From assembly GCF_021699195.1 (NCBI RefSeq), contig NZ_SSXE01000098.1:1-34969 (forward strand): a stretch of 34,969 nt of DNA. The letters are read 5' to 3'. Below are positions 27,930 through 34,969 of this stretch, piece after piece. A model generated the notes under the pieces. That model was given only the letters and a program-made list of their open reading frames with translations. It ran no database searches and had not been told where the DNA came from. A program made the translations under genes and the position numbers. The number at the start of each line of letters is the position of its first letter. Position 1 is the first letter of the stretch. This DNA is from Nonomuraea sp. MG754425. GTDB taxonomy: Bacteria; Actinomycetota; Actinomycetes; Streptosporangiales; Streptosporangiaceae.

Positions 27930-30887
27930 TCAGTGCTGCGGCGTGGCGGCGGCCGGGTCGGCGAAGGCGATCTCCGGGGAGCCGCCCTGCTCGAACGGCA
28001 GCACGAAGCGCCGCGGCCACGACAGCACGCCGTCCAGCCAGCCCGCCCCCATGGTCTGCCCCACGTGCCTGGTCCGGGCCGACGACTCCACGCCGATCGC
28101 GACCGTCACGATGTCCCGCTGCACGCTCTCGTGCTCGTCGTCCCCGAGGATCACCCGCCAGGCCAGGGCCCGGTTCTGGTCCACCTCCATCGACAGCGGG
28201 TGGTGGCGCAGCGCCTTGGCGCGGTGGCCGAGCAGCTCGGGCTCGACGGTGCCGTTCGGCTGGCGGAACAGGGCGTACTCCATGGGCGGGGCGGGGGCGC
28301 GCAGGTTGGGGGCCGGCTGCCCGTACGGGAAGAGCCGGTCCACCTCGTGCAGCCAGCGCACCTGCGGGATGACCCACGACGCCCCCGGCCGCTCCCCGCC
28401 GCTGTCCACGCCCGCCAGCAGCCGGGTGGCGACCTCCGCGGCCTTCTCCGTCAGCAGCGCCGGGTCGAACCACGTGCGCAGCGACCAGGCGCGCCGCTGC
28501 ACCGAGCGCTCGACGAGGGTGGCGAGCAGGCACTCGCGCCGCCGCGCCGGCAGGTCGGCCCAGGCCGCCGACAGGGCGCGCGGCACGCCGGGCAGCGGCC
28601 GGTTGCCGACGAAGGCCAGCACGACCGTGTCGCACCAGATGCGCAGCCACGCCCACTCGGCCGCGCCGGCCAGCACGTCCGCCTCGCGCAGCTCCACCAG
28701 CGTGCACGCCTGCCCCGTACGGCACGCTGCCCCGCAGGCGGCCGAGCGGCGGCCCCTGATCGGCGGCGGCGGGCCGGGCAGCGCCTTCTCCCTCGACTCC
28801 CCCAGCGGCACGCGCACCCGCAGCGGCCGGTCCATGCCGTCGGCGAACACGGCGGCCGAACCCGGCTGCAACGAGACCACGTGGCGCGACTGCTCCTCGC
28901 TGAGGTTCATGGCCGCGCCCACGAGCTGCCTGTCGTCCTCGGCGGGCAGCCGGTGCACGACCTTCAGCGCCGTGTTCTTGACGACGTCGGAGACGAGCTT
29001 GGTGGGGATCTGCTCGGCCACCACGATGCCCTCCCCGTACGCCCGGATCTCCGCGAGCATCCCGGCCAGCAGCTCCACGGCGTGGGTGGAGGCCCGGCCG
29101 GAGCCGCGGTCGCGCAGCAGCCGGTGCGCCTCCTCGATGACGATGACGTGGCGCAGCCCGGCCGAGCGTTCCTTCCTGGCCCGCATGCGCAGGTGCTCGA
29201 CGATCCGGATGATCAGCGTGCCCATGAGGAACGCCTTGTCCTCGTCGTTGGCCACGTCCTCGATCGCCAGCACCACCTGGCGCTTCAGCAGGCCGCCGAT
29301 GTCGGCGGGGTGGCCGCCCTCGAAGAAGCGCCCGGCCGAGCCCACCCGCAGCGAGCGCAGCCGCAGCGAGATGAAGCCCTCGACGTCGGCCTGCACCTCG
29401 CGGCCGTAGCCGATCTCCTTGATCACGTCCATGGCGTGCTGCTGGAGCTGTTCGAGGGTGGGGACGCTGGGCGGGACGTTCGAGCCCGGCACCGCGCCGC
29501 CGGTGACCACGTCCCAGCCGGTGGCCTCGTAGACGCGCTGCAACGCCAGCGACATGATCTGCGGGAAGGGCTCCTCGGCGTCGAAGGCGGCCATGAACAG
29601 CGCTCTGACCATGTCGATGTGCGCCTGGACCGGGTAGCCGGGCTCGGGTTCGAGCGGGTTGACGCTGAACGGCACGCCGTCGGGGGCCGACGGGTTGATC
29701 ACGGTGACGGGGTCGTCGAGCCGGCCGGCCATGGCGGCGTACTCGGACTTGGCCGGCTCGATGGCCAGCCACGGGATGCGCGCCCGGCCGAGCTGCTCCA
29801 GCAGGTGCCGCACGGTCTGGGACTTGCCGGAGCCGGTCGCGCCCGTGACGAACGCGTGCCGGTTCAGCGTGGCCAGCGGCACCCGGAACGAGCCGACGGC
29901 GCGGTCCTGCCCGTCGAGGATCTCGCCCAGCTCCAGCTCGCCCCCCTCGGCCTCGGACGTGACGTCGAAGAAGCCCGACTCCAGCACCCGCACGCCGGGC
30001 ACCTCCCGCCTGGGCAGCCCGGCCAGCGCGGCCAGCGCCCCCGCCGTGGCGGCGAACGGGGCGGCGGCGCCGTCGGCCGGGTCCTGCATGGTGACGGCCA
30101 GGGCCTCCGACAGGGAGTATGCGGCCCCGTGGGAACTGCGCAGCCGGTACGGATGCTGGCTCATCTCGACCGACCCGACGAGCACGGGCGCGATCTGCCG
30201 CAGCTCGTCGGCCGTGGCCCCGCCGGCCAGCACCCGCACGTTCCACAGCCCCGCCTCGCGGAAGGCGTCCAGCTCCTGCATGCGGCGCTCGGCCCGTTCG
30301 GCGTCGAAGCGGGAGCGCTCGGAGGCGTCGCCGTACTGGCGCAGCACGTTGAGCTGCGTGCGCAGGTGGGCCACCTCGGCGTCGAGCAGGTCGGTCGGCT
30401 CGGCCACCACCAGCCACGCGAACGGCCGCGACATCAACGTCATCAGCGTCGACTCGAACAGCGTGGGCCGCTTGAGCTCGTCCGGGTCGAACTCGCTGCC
30501 CTTGCTGCCGAGCGGCGGCGCCTGGCGTCCCGGGCACGGCGCCCACACCAGGTCCGCCAGGTCGGCCAGGTACTCCTCGGTCAGCCGCACCCCGCGCGCC
30601 CCGCCGGGGAACAGCAGCGGCTGCGGCCCGCTCGGGTCGTCGGGCACATCCGTGGACCTGCGCGGCTGGCGCGGCGGCGACAGCGGGCCCGCGTTGGTGA
30701 TGAGCTCAAGAGGCGCTCCCGACCCCCGCGACAACCAGCCGATCACGAACGGCCGGTCACGCTGCGCCGCCGACAACACCGCGGGAAGCACGGTGACGAA
30801 ATCCCACTCCGCCGACGAGCTTCGCGAGGGTGCCGCGATCGACTGGATTCGATACCAGGGCCCGCTCATCTGGACACTCGGCTGCAT
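27930..30887 (-). CDS. HerA/FtsK-superfamily ATPase of unknown role
   Basis: The 985-aa protein has a long N-terminal region (about 1-340) without known motifs, then a RecA-type ATPase core. Walker A is GATGSGKS (K355) and Walker B VIVIEE (E585/E586) in IEEAHRLLRDRG. The order resembles HerA and other DNA-translocating or conjugation ATPases (VPLATLNRHAFVTGATGSGKSQT, IPWLAIEPAKSEY, AEQIPTKL). A Cys cluster, C718-x3-C722-x5-C728, follows the core. There is no predicted TM helix or nuclease motif. The ATG at 30887 has GGGGG about 7 nt upstream. It lies 71 bp behind the membrane-bound partner gene and should form one operon with it. Substrate, whether DNA or protein, is unknown. Confidence 0.85.
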   Translation of the reverse strand: MQPSVQMSGPWYRIQSIAAPSRSSSAEWDFVTVLPAVLSAAQRDRPFVIGWLSRGSGAPLELITNAGPLSPPRQPRRSTDVPDDPSGPQPLLFPGGARGVRLTEEYLADLADLVWAPCPGRQAPPLGSKGSEFDPDELKRPTLFESTLMTLMSRPFAWLVVAEPTDLLDAEVAHLRTQLNVLRQYGDASERSRFDAERAERRMQELDAFREAGLWNVRVLAGGATADELRQIAPVLVGSVEMSQHPYRLRSSHGAAYSLSEALAVTMQDPADGAAAPFAATAGALAALAGLPRREVPGVRVLESGFFDVTSEAEGGELELGEILDGQDRAVGSFRVPLATLNRHAFVTGATGSGKSQTVRHLLEQLGRARIPWLAIEPAKSEYAAMAGRLDDPVTVINPSAPDGVPFSVNPLEPEPGYPVQAHIDMVRALFMAAFDAEEPFPQIMSLALQRVYEATGWDVVTGGAVPGSNVPPSVPTLEQLQQHAMDVIKEIGYGREVQADVEGFISLRLRSLRVGSAGRFFEGGHPADIGGLLKRQVVLAIEDVANDEDKAFLMGTLIIRIVEHLRMRARKERSAGLRHVIVIEEAHRLLRDRGSGRASTHAVELLAGMLAEIRAYGEGIVVAEQIPTKLVSDVVKNTALKVVHRLPAEDDRQLVGAAMNLSEEQSRHVVSLQPGSAAVFADGMDRPLRVRVPLGESREKALPGPPPPIRGRRSAACGAACRTGQACTLVELREADVLAGAAEWAWLRIWCDTVVLAFVGNRPLPGVPRALSAAWADLPARRRECLLATLVERSVQRRAWSLRTWFDPALLTEKAAEVATRLLAGVDSGGERPGASWVIPQVRWLHEVDRLFPYGQPAPNLRAPAPPMEYALFRQPNGTVEPELLGHRAKALRHHPLSMEVDQNRALAWRVILGDDEHESVQRDIVTVAIGVESSARTRHVGQTMGAGWLDGVLSWPRRFVLPFEQGGSPEIAFADPAAATPQH

Positions 30888-30958
30888 TTCTATCCCCCAC
30901 AGACGGTTCTTTGTTAAATTCCGCCAACCGTCAGCTCGTCACCTTGACATTGACCATG

Positions 30959-32911
30959 TCATTGCCTGCCCTTGCGCCAGTCCAGGCGTGGCGGTGGTGG
31001 CCCGAGGTTCGGCGGCGGCTCTCCGTTGCCGCCGCCGTCCGCGGCGTCCGCCCCGGGGTCGATCGCCAGCACGGCTTCGCGTACGTCGTCCAGCTCGCCG
31101 AGCGTGGTCTTGGGGAAGGTGAGAATGGCCGGGTTCGCGTCGGCCAGGCGCACGCGCCGGCCCTGCGCGGTGGCGTCCGTGACGATCACGGACGTCGTGG
31201 GGAGTTCCTGAAGCTGGTGCGGCTCGACGAGGAACTCGCGCGAGCGTTGCAGCACCCGCTCCCGCTCCGAGATCTTGTCGGCGGTCCGGCCCCACTCGGT
31301 GGACTCGGTGATGTCCCCGGCCAGGTCGGCGTGGTCACCGGCGGGCTCGTCGCGCTCGTCCTCGACCTGGGCGATGGTGGAGGTGTAGCCGCCGTCGAGA
31401 CCCGGCAGCGCGTCACTGATCGTCTCGGTGAGCTGGGCCAGCTCCAGCCGGTGCTCGGTGCCGACGTGCTCGCTGGCGACCCGCGCGTCCTCGGCGTTGC
31501 CGAGCCGCATGAACGCGACCGCGGCGTGCCCTCTGCCGAGCCGCTCGCGCACGGTCGGGGTCAGGGAGCGGTAGGTCAGGACGAGCCCGGTGCGCGAGGT
31601 CTCGCAGGCGTCCATCAGCCGGTCGAGGACGTCGCCCCTGAGCTTGTCGGCCCCCGCCACGATGATCGTGTGGTACCAGGGCCGGTCGGAGGCGGGTGAC
31701 TGGCGCAGGATGTGGGTCAGCGCCGTCGCCACGTACGTGCCGAGCACCCGGTTGCCGAACACGCCGGCCTGGCGGTCCATGCTCACCACCCGGAGCCGGG
31801 CGGGCGGCAGCCGCACGGCCTCGGTGCCGAGCGACTCCAGCTTGCGGAGCTGCGACTCCAGCGCCCAGGCCCGCTCGATCACCACGCGGTCGCTCACGCC
31901 GCGCCCGAACAGGGTGCCGATGCGTTCGAGCTGGGTCGCGGTGAGCAGGCCGCAGCGCAGGTCGTCACGCGGGTCGCCGACCTGGGCCAGCGCGCGCAGG
32001 GCGGCGGTGACCTGGCTGATGGTGGCGTTCTCCCCGAGCACCTCCAGCACGCGTTCGAGGATCGCGTTGTCGAAGCTGAGGTCGCGGGTGCTGCGCTGCT
32101 CCTCGCTGACGCTCACCACGTGGGCCAGGACGTCCGCGAACGCCTCCGGCTTGAGCGTGGCCCCCAGGTCGAGCCTGGGCAGATCGACGGGCAGCACCCA
32201 CACCAGCGGGTCGTCGCCGCCCTTGCGGGCCAGCTCGATGAGGTCCTTGGCGATGGCGCCCTCCGACAGGTCCAGCACGGTCAGGTGGCCGCCGCTGTAG
32301 AGCCGGGTGGCGCCGAGCAGGGTGACCAGTGCGGACCAGCCGGGTAACGTGCCGCCGGCCACGTCGATGCGGTCGATCTCGTCGGGGACGGCGACGGCGT
32401 ACCAGGTGAGCTGCCGGTCGTGGCGGTCCTTCGACTCCTGCCACGCGCGGTAGCGCTGGGCGTGCTCCTCCTGGGCGCGGAACAGCTCTTTGTCGCGTTC
32501 CCGGCGGCGGCGATCGTCCCTGGCCTGCTGTTCCATCACGCGGTACTTGACCGCCCGGTCCCCCTGCCGCAGCGCGTAGCCGCAGATGGCCGCGACGCCG
32601 CCGGCGGCGACCAGCCCGACCACCGCGAAGGGCCAGGCGACGTAGCCGCCCAGCCCGGCGGCGACGATCAGCACGGTGAGGACCATCATGACCAGGCGGA
32701 AGAGCCGGACCGGCCGGTTGAGCAGGTCCTCCTGGAGGCGTTCGCGGCGCTGCGCCTCGATCTCGGCGGAATCGGGCTGCTGCGACGGCTTCTCGCCGGG
32801 GGATGGTCGTTTGGGTGGTGGGCCCGGGTCCGGATGGAGCAGGATGTACTGCCAGCCCAGGTAGATGCGGTCCGCCTGGAGCTGGGCATGCTCGGGATGC
32901 ACGTCCGTCAC
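30959..32911 (-). CDS. Membrane protein with a degenerate coupling-protein-like ATPase domain
   Basis: The 650-aa protein has two TM helices (about 70-92 and 94-114) after a short cytoplasmic Pro-rich N-terminus, then a coiled-coil segment (about 118-150; RRRERDKELFRAQEEHAQR) and a large cytoplasmic domain. Around residues 415-424 WYHTIIVAGADKL resembles a Walker B strand, and around 464-492 VAFMRLGNAEDARVASEHVG resembles the C-terminal segment of TraG/TraD coupling proteins. No Walker A motif is visible, so it is probably an inactive partner. The GTG at 32911 has GGAGGG 4 nt upstream; the longer frame to 32938 lacks a ribosome site. The C-terminus is Gly/Pro-rich. It is the lead gene of the operon with the HerA-type ATPase. 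Confidence 0.78.
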   Translation of the reverse strand: MTDVHPEHAQLQADRIYLGWQYILLHPDPGPPPKRPSPGEKPSQQPDSAEIEAQRRERLQEDLLNRPVRLFRLVMMVLTVLIVAAGLGGYVAWPFAVVGLVAAGGVAAICGYALRQGDRAVKYRVMEQQARDDRRRRERDKELFRAQEEHAQRYRAWQESKDRHDRQLTWYAVAVPDEIDRIDVAGGTLPGWSALVTLLGATRLYSGGHLTVLDLSEGAIAKDLIELARKGGDDPLVWVLPVDLPRLDLGATLKPEAFADVLAHVVSVSEEQRSTRDLSFDNAILERVLEVLGENATISQVTAALRALAQVGDPRDDLRCGLLTATQLERIGTLFGRGVSDRVVIERAWALESQLRKLESLGTEAVRLPPARLRVVSMDRQAGVFGNRVLGTYVATALTHILRQSPASDRPWYHTIIVAGADKLRGDVLDRLMDACETSRTGLVLTYRSLTPTVRERLGRGHAAVAFMRLGNAEDARVASEHVGTEHRLELAQLTETISDALPGLDGGYTSTIAQVEDERDEPAGDHADLAGDITESTEWGRTADKISERERVLQRSREFLVEPHQLQELPTTSVIVTDATAQGRRVRLADANPAILTFPKTTLGELDDVREAVLAIDPGADAADGGGNGEPPPNLGPPPPRLDWRKGRQ

Positions 32912-33066
32912 GTGACCCTCCGGCCGCCGATATGTCATGAGGAGTAGGGGTCATCCCTTTCCGCTCCGTGACAGCGTATGAGTTGCAAGCGCTGCAGCGG
33001 CAGGGTTCTCGGCAATTCGACCCGCCCGATGGGAGCATTGCGGCAGATGGGACAGACGAGACCTAT

Positions 33067-33072
33067 TACCAT
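33067..33072 (+). promoter_or_regulatory. -10 element of the 33081 gene (leaderless)
   Basis: TACCAT ends 8 nt before the ATG at 33081, with no Shine-Dalgarno. The divergent minus-strand gene may use TACGCT at 32973-32978. Confidence 0.45.
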
Positions 33073-33080
33073 CCTTACCC

Positions 33081-33743
33081 ATGACGGAACCCTCCGGCGG
33101 CAGCACTGACAAGCCGAGACGCCCGGTAGCGGTGCCCGCAGTGGCCCTGGTGGCGATCACGGCCATCGGCATCACCGCTCTCCTCGGCGGCCTGAACGAG
33201 GCGCCCGAAGCGCCGGACCCGCTCGGCCAGGGCGCGGTGCTCGACCAGGGCCTGTACTCCACCACGTTCGTCGAGTCCCGCGTGAAGGTCGAACCCGCCC
33301 AGGGCAGATGGGACGAGGACAAGCGGTTCGTGGAGCTGGTCTTCGACGTCACCAACCAGGCGGACCACACCTTCTCCGTCGGCGTGCCCCCCGAGAAGAT
33401 GGAGCAGGCGTTCACGGCCACCTCCTTCGCGGGCTCGCTGGTACGCGTCACCCCCGCCTTCGACAAGGAGGCCGGGCCGTTCGCCTTCGGCGTGGCCAAG
33501 GGCGGCGAGACCCGGCAGCTCCACCCGGGGGTGAGCACCCAGGTCGTCGTCCGCTACCGGCTGAAGGAGAACGAGCAGCCGCCGGAGCAGATCACGCTCG
33601 ACGTGGCCGCTTTCGCGTTCGAGCCCGGATTCAACGACAACATCCCGCGCTGGCAGATGGTCGCCAAAGAGGTGGGCGACACGTTCATGCCCGAGATCAC
33701 GGCACGGGTGACCCTGCCGGTCAAGAAGGGTGACTCCGCGTGA
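33081..33743 (+). CDS. Single-TM protein with an exported beta domain
   Basis: The 220-aa protein has a short basic cytoplasmic tail, a TM helix at about 16-37 (VAVPAVALVAITAIGITALLGG) and an external domain (about 50-215) built of alternating strands (FVELVFDVTNQADHTFSV, VVVRYRLKE, ARVTLPVKKG). The layout recalls DUF4352-like or Ig-like domains, but I do not recognise a named family. It is leaderless and divergent from the coupling-protein-like gene. Its stop overlaps the GTG of the next gene by 4 nt, so the two proteins are made together, and they may form an extracellular complex. Confidence 0.8.
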   Translation: MTEPSGGSTDKPRRPVAVPAVALVAITAIGITALLGGLNEAPEAPDPLGQGAVLDQGLYSTTFVESRVKVEPAQGRWDEDKRFVELVFDVTNQADHTFSVGVPPEKMEQAFTATSFAGSLVRVTPAFDKEAGPFAFGVAKGGETRQLHPGVSTQVVVRYRLKENEQPPEQITLDVAAFAFEPGFNDNIPRWQMVAKEVGDTFMPEITARVTLPVKKGDSA

Positions 33744-34381
33744 GCGCGACAGGGCGGCGATCGGCGGCCGGGCCGCCAAGGCGCGGCCGGCGCGCCGGGA
33801 AGCGGCGCGGCGGCGGCACCCGCCTGCTGAACGCGGTCGCCGGCCTGGTGCTGCTCGGCGGCGCGATCGGCCTCCAGACGCTGCACATGACCGAGGGCGA
33901 GACCTCCGAGGCGCTCATGTACACCGGCGCGAAGGGCGAGGACGTGGACGCGCGGCGCTTCACCGCCCGGGTGGACTCCTTCTCGACGGCCAAGGCGATC
34001 GAGAGCAACACCAAGACCGTCGAGACCGATCACCTGTTCTTCGTCGTCGAGGTCTCCGCCAAGTCGAGCCTCCAGCCGTACCACATGCGGGAGGCCGTCC
34101 TCGTCACGGCCGACGGCAAGCGATTCGACGCGTCCGACCGGGTGGACAACAGCCTCTCCCTGTCGAACATCTGGGTGCAGCCGGACCTCTGGGTCAGCGG
34201 GCGGTTCTTCTTCGAGGTGCCCGCCTCGGCGCTGCCGGGCGCGAGCGTCGTGCTGGGGCTCGGCATGGAGGTCCTAGTGGAGCCGTACCGGCCGCAGGTC
34301 GAGGTCGATCTCGGGCTGGACGAAGAAGCCGCGCGCAAGCTGGCCGCCTCGCCGCAGGCCGTCTACTCCGTGAAGAAGTGA
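33740..34381 (+). CDS. Second single-TM protein with an exported beta domain
   Basis: The 213-aa protein has a strongly basic cytoplasmic start (RRSAAGPPRRGRRAGKRRGG), a TM helix at about 28-46 (LLNAVAGLVLLGGAIGLQT) and an exported domain with strands such as LFFVVEVSAKSS and SGRFFFEVPA. Its plan and its VD/FxxxS strands parallel the gene before it, so the two may be diverged paralogues; the sequence likeness is weak by eye. It starts at a GTG in the GTGA overlap with the previous gene. Role unknown; probably part of the same envelope assembly. Confidence 0.8.
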   Translation: MSATGRRSAAGPPRRGRRAGKRRGGGTRLLNAVAGLVLLGGAIGLQTLHMTEGETSEALMYTGAKGEDVDARRFTARVDSFSTAKAIESNTKTVETDHLFFVVEVSAKSSLQPYHMREAVLVTADGKRFDASDRVDNSLSLSNIWVQPDLWVSGRFFFEVPASALPGASVVLGLGMEVLVEPYRPQVEVDLGLDEEAARKLAASPQAVYSVKK

Positions 34382-34388
34382 TCGGGAC

Positions 34389-34969
34389 ATGAGCACGAAC
34401 GACGAGCGCGACTGGTTCGCTCCCCGGAACGACCAGCGGCAGGAGGAGAACCCGCCGCCGGACCCCCGTACCGCGCCGGGCGGCCAGGTGCCCCCGGCCA
34501 GCAGTGTGCCGCCGCCCGGTCTGGGCTCGGGCCCCGGTGCCGGTGCCGGTGCCGGTGCCGGTGCCGCGCCGCCGGAGCAGGAGGCTCTGCCGCGTCGTGG
34601 ACGGCGTGGCCGGGTCGTGCCGCCCGACGGGCCGGACCTTCCGTACGGGCCGTCGTACCCCGACCACGCCTTCCCGCCCGGACCGGCCCCCTATGGTGGG
34701 CCGCCTCCTCAGGGGCCGCCGCAGCACCCGGGGAACCCGCCGCACGGCTTCGGCGCGCCCGACGGACGTCCCCGGCACGCCGCGCCCGACCACCAGGTCT
34801 GGCCGCCCGCCCACCGCGAGCCCGTCGGCGGCGTGACGCAGCCACTCCCGGCCATCCGCCCGGCCACGGGCCCGCCGCCACCCATGCCGCCTCCCGGCAC
34901 GGGCCCTGGCGGCGGCCTCGGCGCGGGTCACGGGGCGGGCCCTGGCACGGGCCTCGGCTCGGGGCAGGG
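34389..34969 (+). CDS. Pro/Gly-rich protein, 3' end outside the window
   Basis: The frame is open from the ATG at 34389 to the last base (193 codons, no stop), 7 bp after the previous gene. The start is acidic and ordered-looking (MSTNDERDWFAPRNDQRQEE); the rest is low-complexity Pro, Gly, Ala with five GA repeats and GPPPPMPPPG-type runs. Proline-rich cytoplasmic heads like this often precede a TM helix and a folded domain, which would lie beyond the window. RBS GGGA is weak. Co-transcription with the two beta-domain genes suggests one functional unit. Confidence 0.7.
   Translation, partial: MSTNDERDWFAPRNDQRQEENPPPDPRTAPGGQVPPASSVPPPGLGSGPGAGAGAGAGAAPPEQEALPRRGRRGRVVPPDGPDLPYGPSYPDHAFPPGPAPYGGPPPQGPPQHPGNPPHGFGAPDGRPRHAAPDHQVWPPAHREPVGGVTQPLPAIRPATGPPPPMPPPGTGPGGGLGAGHGAGPGTGLGSGQ
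34536..34565 (+). repeat. Five tandem GGTGCC hexamers
   Basis: GGTGCC is repeated five times without error, encoding (Gly-Ala)5 in the Pro/Gly-rich protein. Expansion or loss keeps the frame. Confidence 0.9.

Noticed and set aside
27576..30917. 1113-codon plus-strand ORF opposite the HerA-type ATPase and murT
   Set aside because: It is a high-GC shadow: low-complexity Arg, Gly, Pro, His content and no domain, while the minus strand has a full ATPase with Walker motifs.
34536..34565. CRISPR-like array
   Set aside because: Six-base repeats with no spacers; coding (Gly-Ala)n microsatellite.

Overview
The window is about 35 kb of very GC-rich DNA with compact genes, GTG starts and mostly leaderless promoters. 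It also carries mycothiol synthesis (mshA), SenX3-RegX3, MurT/GatD and an HBHA-like protein. Together these point to a filamentous actinomycete chromosome. I would guess the Streptosporangiales, but that is inference from the look of the proteins; no search was run.

Region 1 (1-14.4 kb) is a conserved actinobacterial backbone. It holds regX3-senX3 (-), divergent phoU (+), a VOC protein, a small zinc-ribbon protein, then gpmA, a YbjN protein and mshA (all -), with a divergent SDR and methyltransferase (+). Next come a secreted GH2 glycosidase with two tandem AbfB-type lectin domains, a macrodomain protein, and a BlaI/M56-peptidase pair. An XRE regulator, an HBHA-like helical protein and a DUF2516 membrane protein close the region. 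From memory, several of these neighbours (XRE, hbhA, DUF2516, SDR, mshA, ybjN, gpm, senX3, regX3) lie in the same stretch of the Mycobacterium tuberculosis chromosome (about Rv0474-Rv0491). The GH2, macrodomain and BlaI/M56 genes look like lineage-specific additions.

Region 2 (14.4-27.9 kb) is housekeeping mixed with small regulator modules. It contains an SGNH lipoprotein, an AlaX-type tRNA editing protein, and a GntR-TetR fusion regulator divergent from a TetX-like flavin monooxygenase with clear operators between them. A DUF2207 membrane protein, asparaginase, dtd, ygfZ and a Fur-family (probably Nur-like) regulator follow. Then comes a short structured locus with a 13-codon ORF behind an almost perfect 15-nt anti-Shine-Dalgarno match. 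A TetR/nitrobindin/DUF2470 cluster sits next to a decayed oxidoreductase fragment. DsrE, an ArsR-SRPBCC fusion with a textbook double operator, and the murT-gatD operon complete the region.

Region 3 (27.9 kb to the end) is the least familiar part. A 985-aa HerA/FtsK-type ATPase lies downstream of a two-TM protein that looks like a coupling-protein ATPase lacking its P-loop (both -). Divergent from them are two overlapping genes for single-TM proteins with exported beta domains, then a Pro/Gly-rich protein cut by the window end (all +). This is my best candidate for an undescribed envelope-associated system.

A window-wide pattern helps fix starts. At least fourteen genes have a TAnnnT -10 hexamer ending 6-8 nt before the ATG/GTG and no Shine-Dalgarno, so they are probably transcribed as leaderless mRNAs. 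No rRNA, tRNA, IS element, phage gene or CRISPR array was seen.
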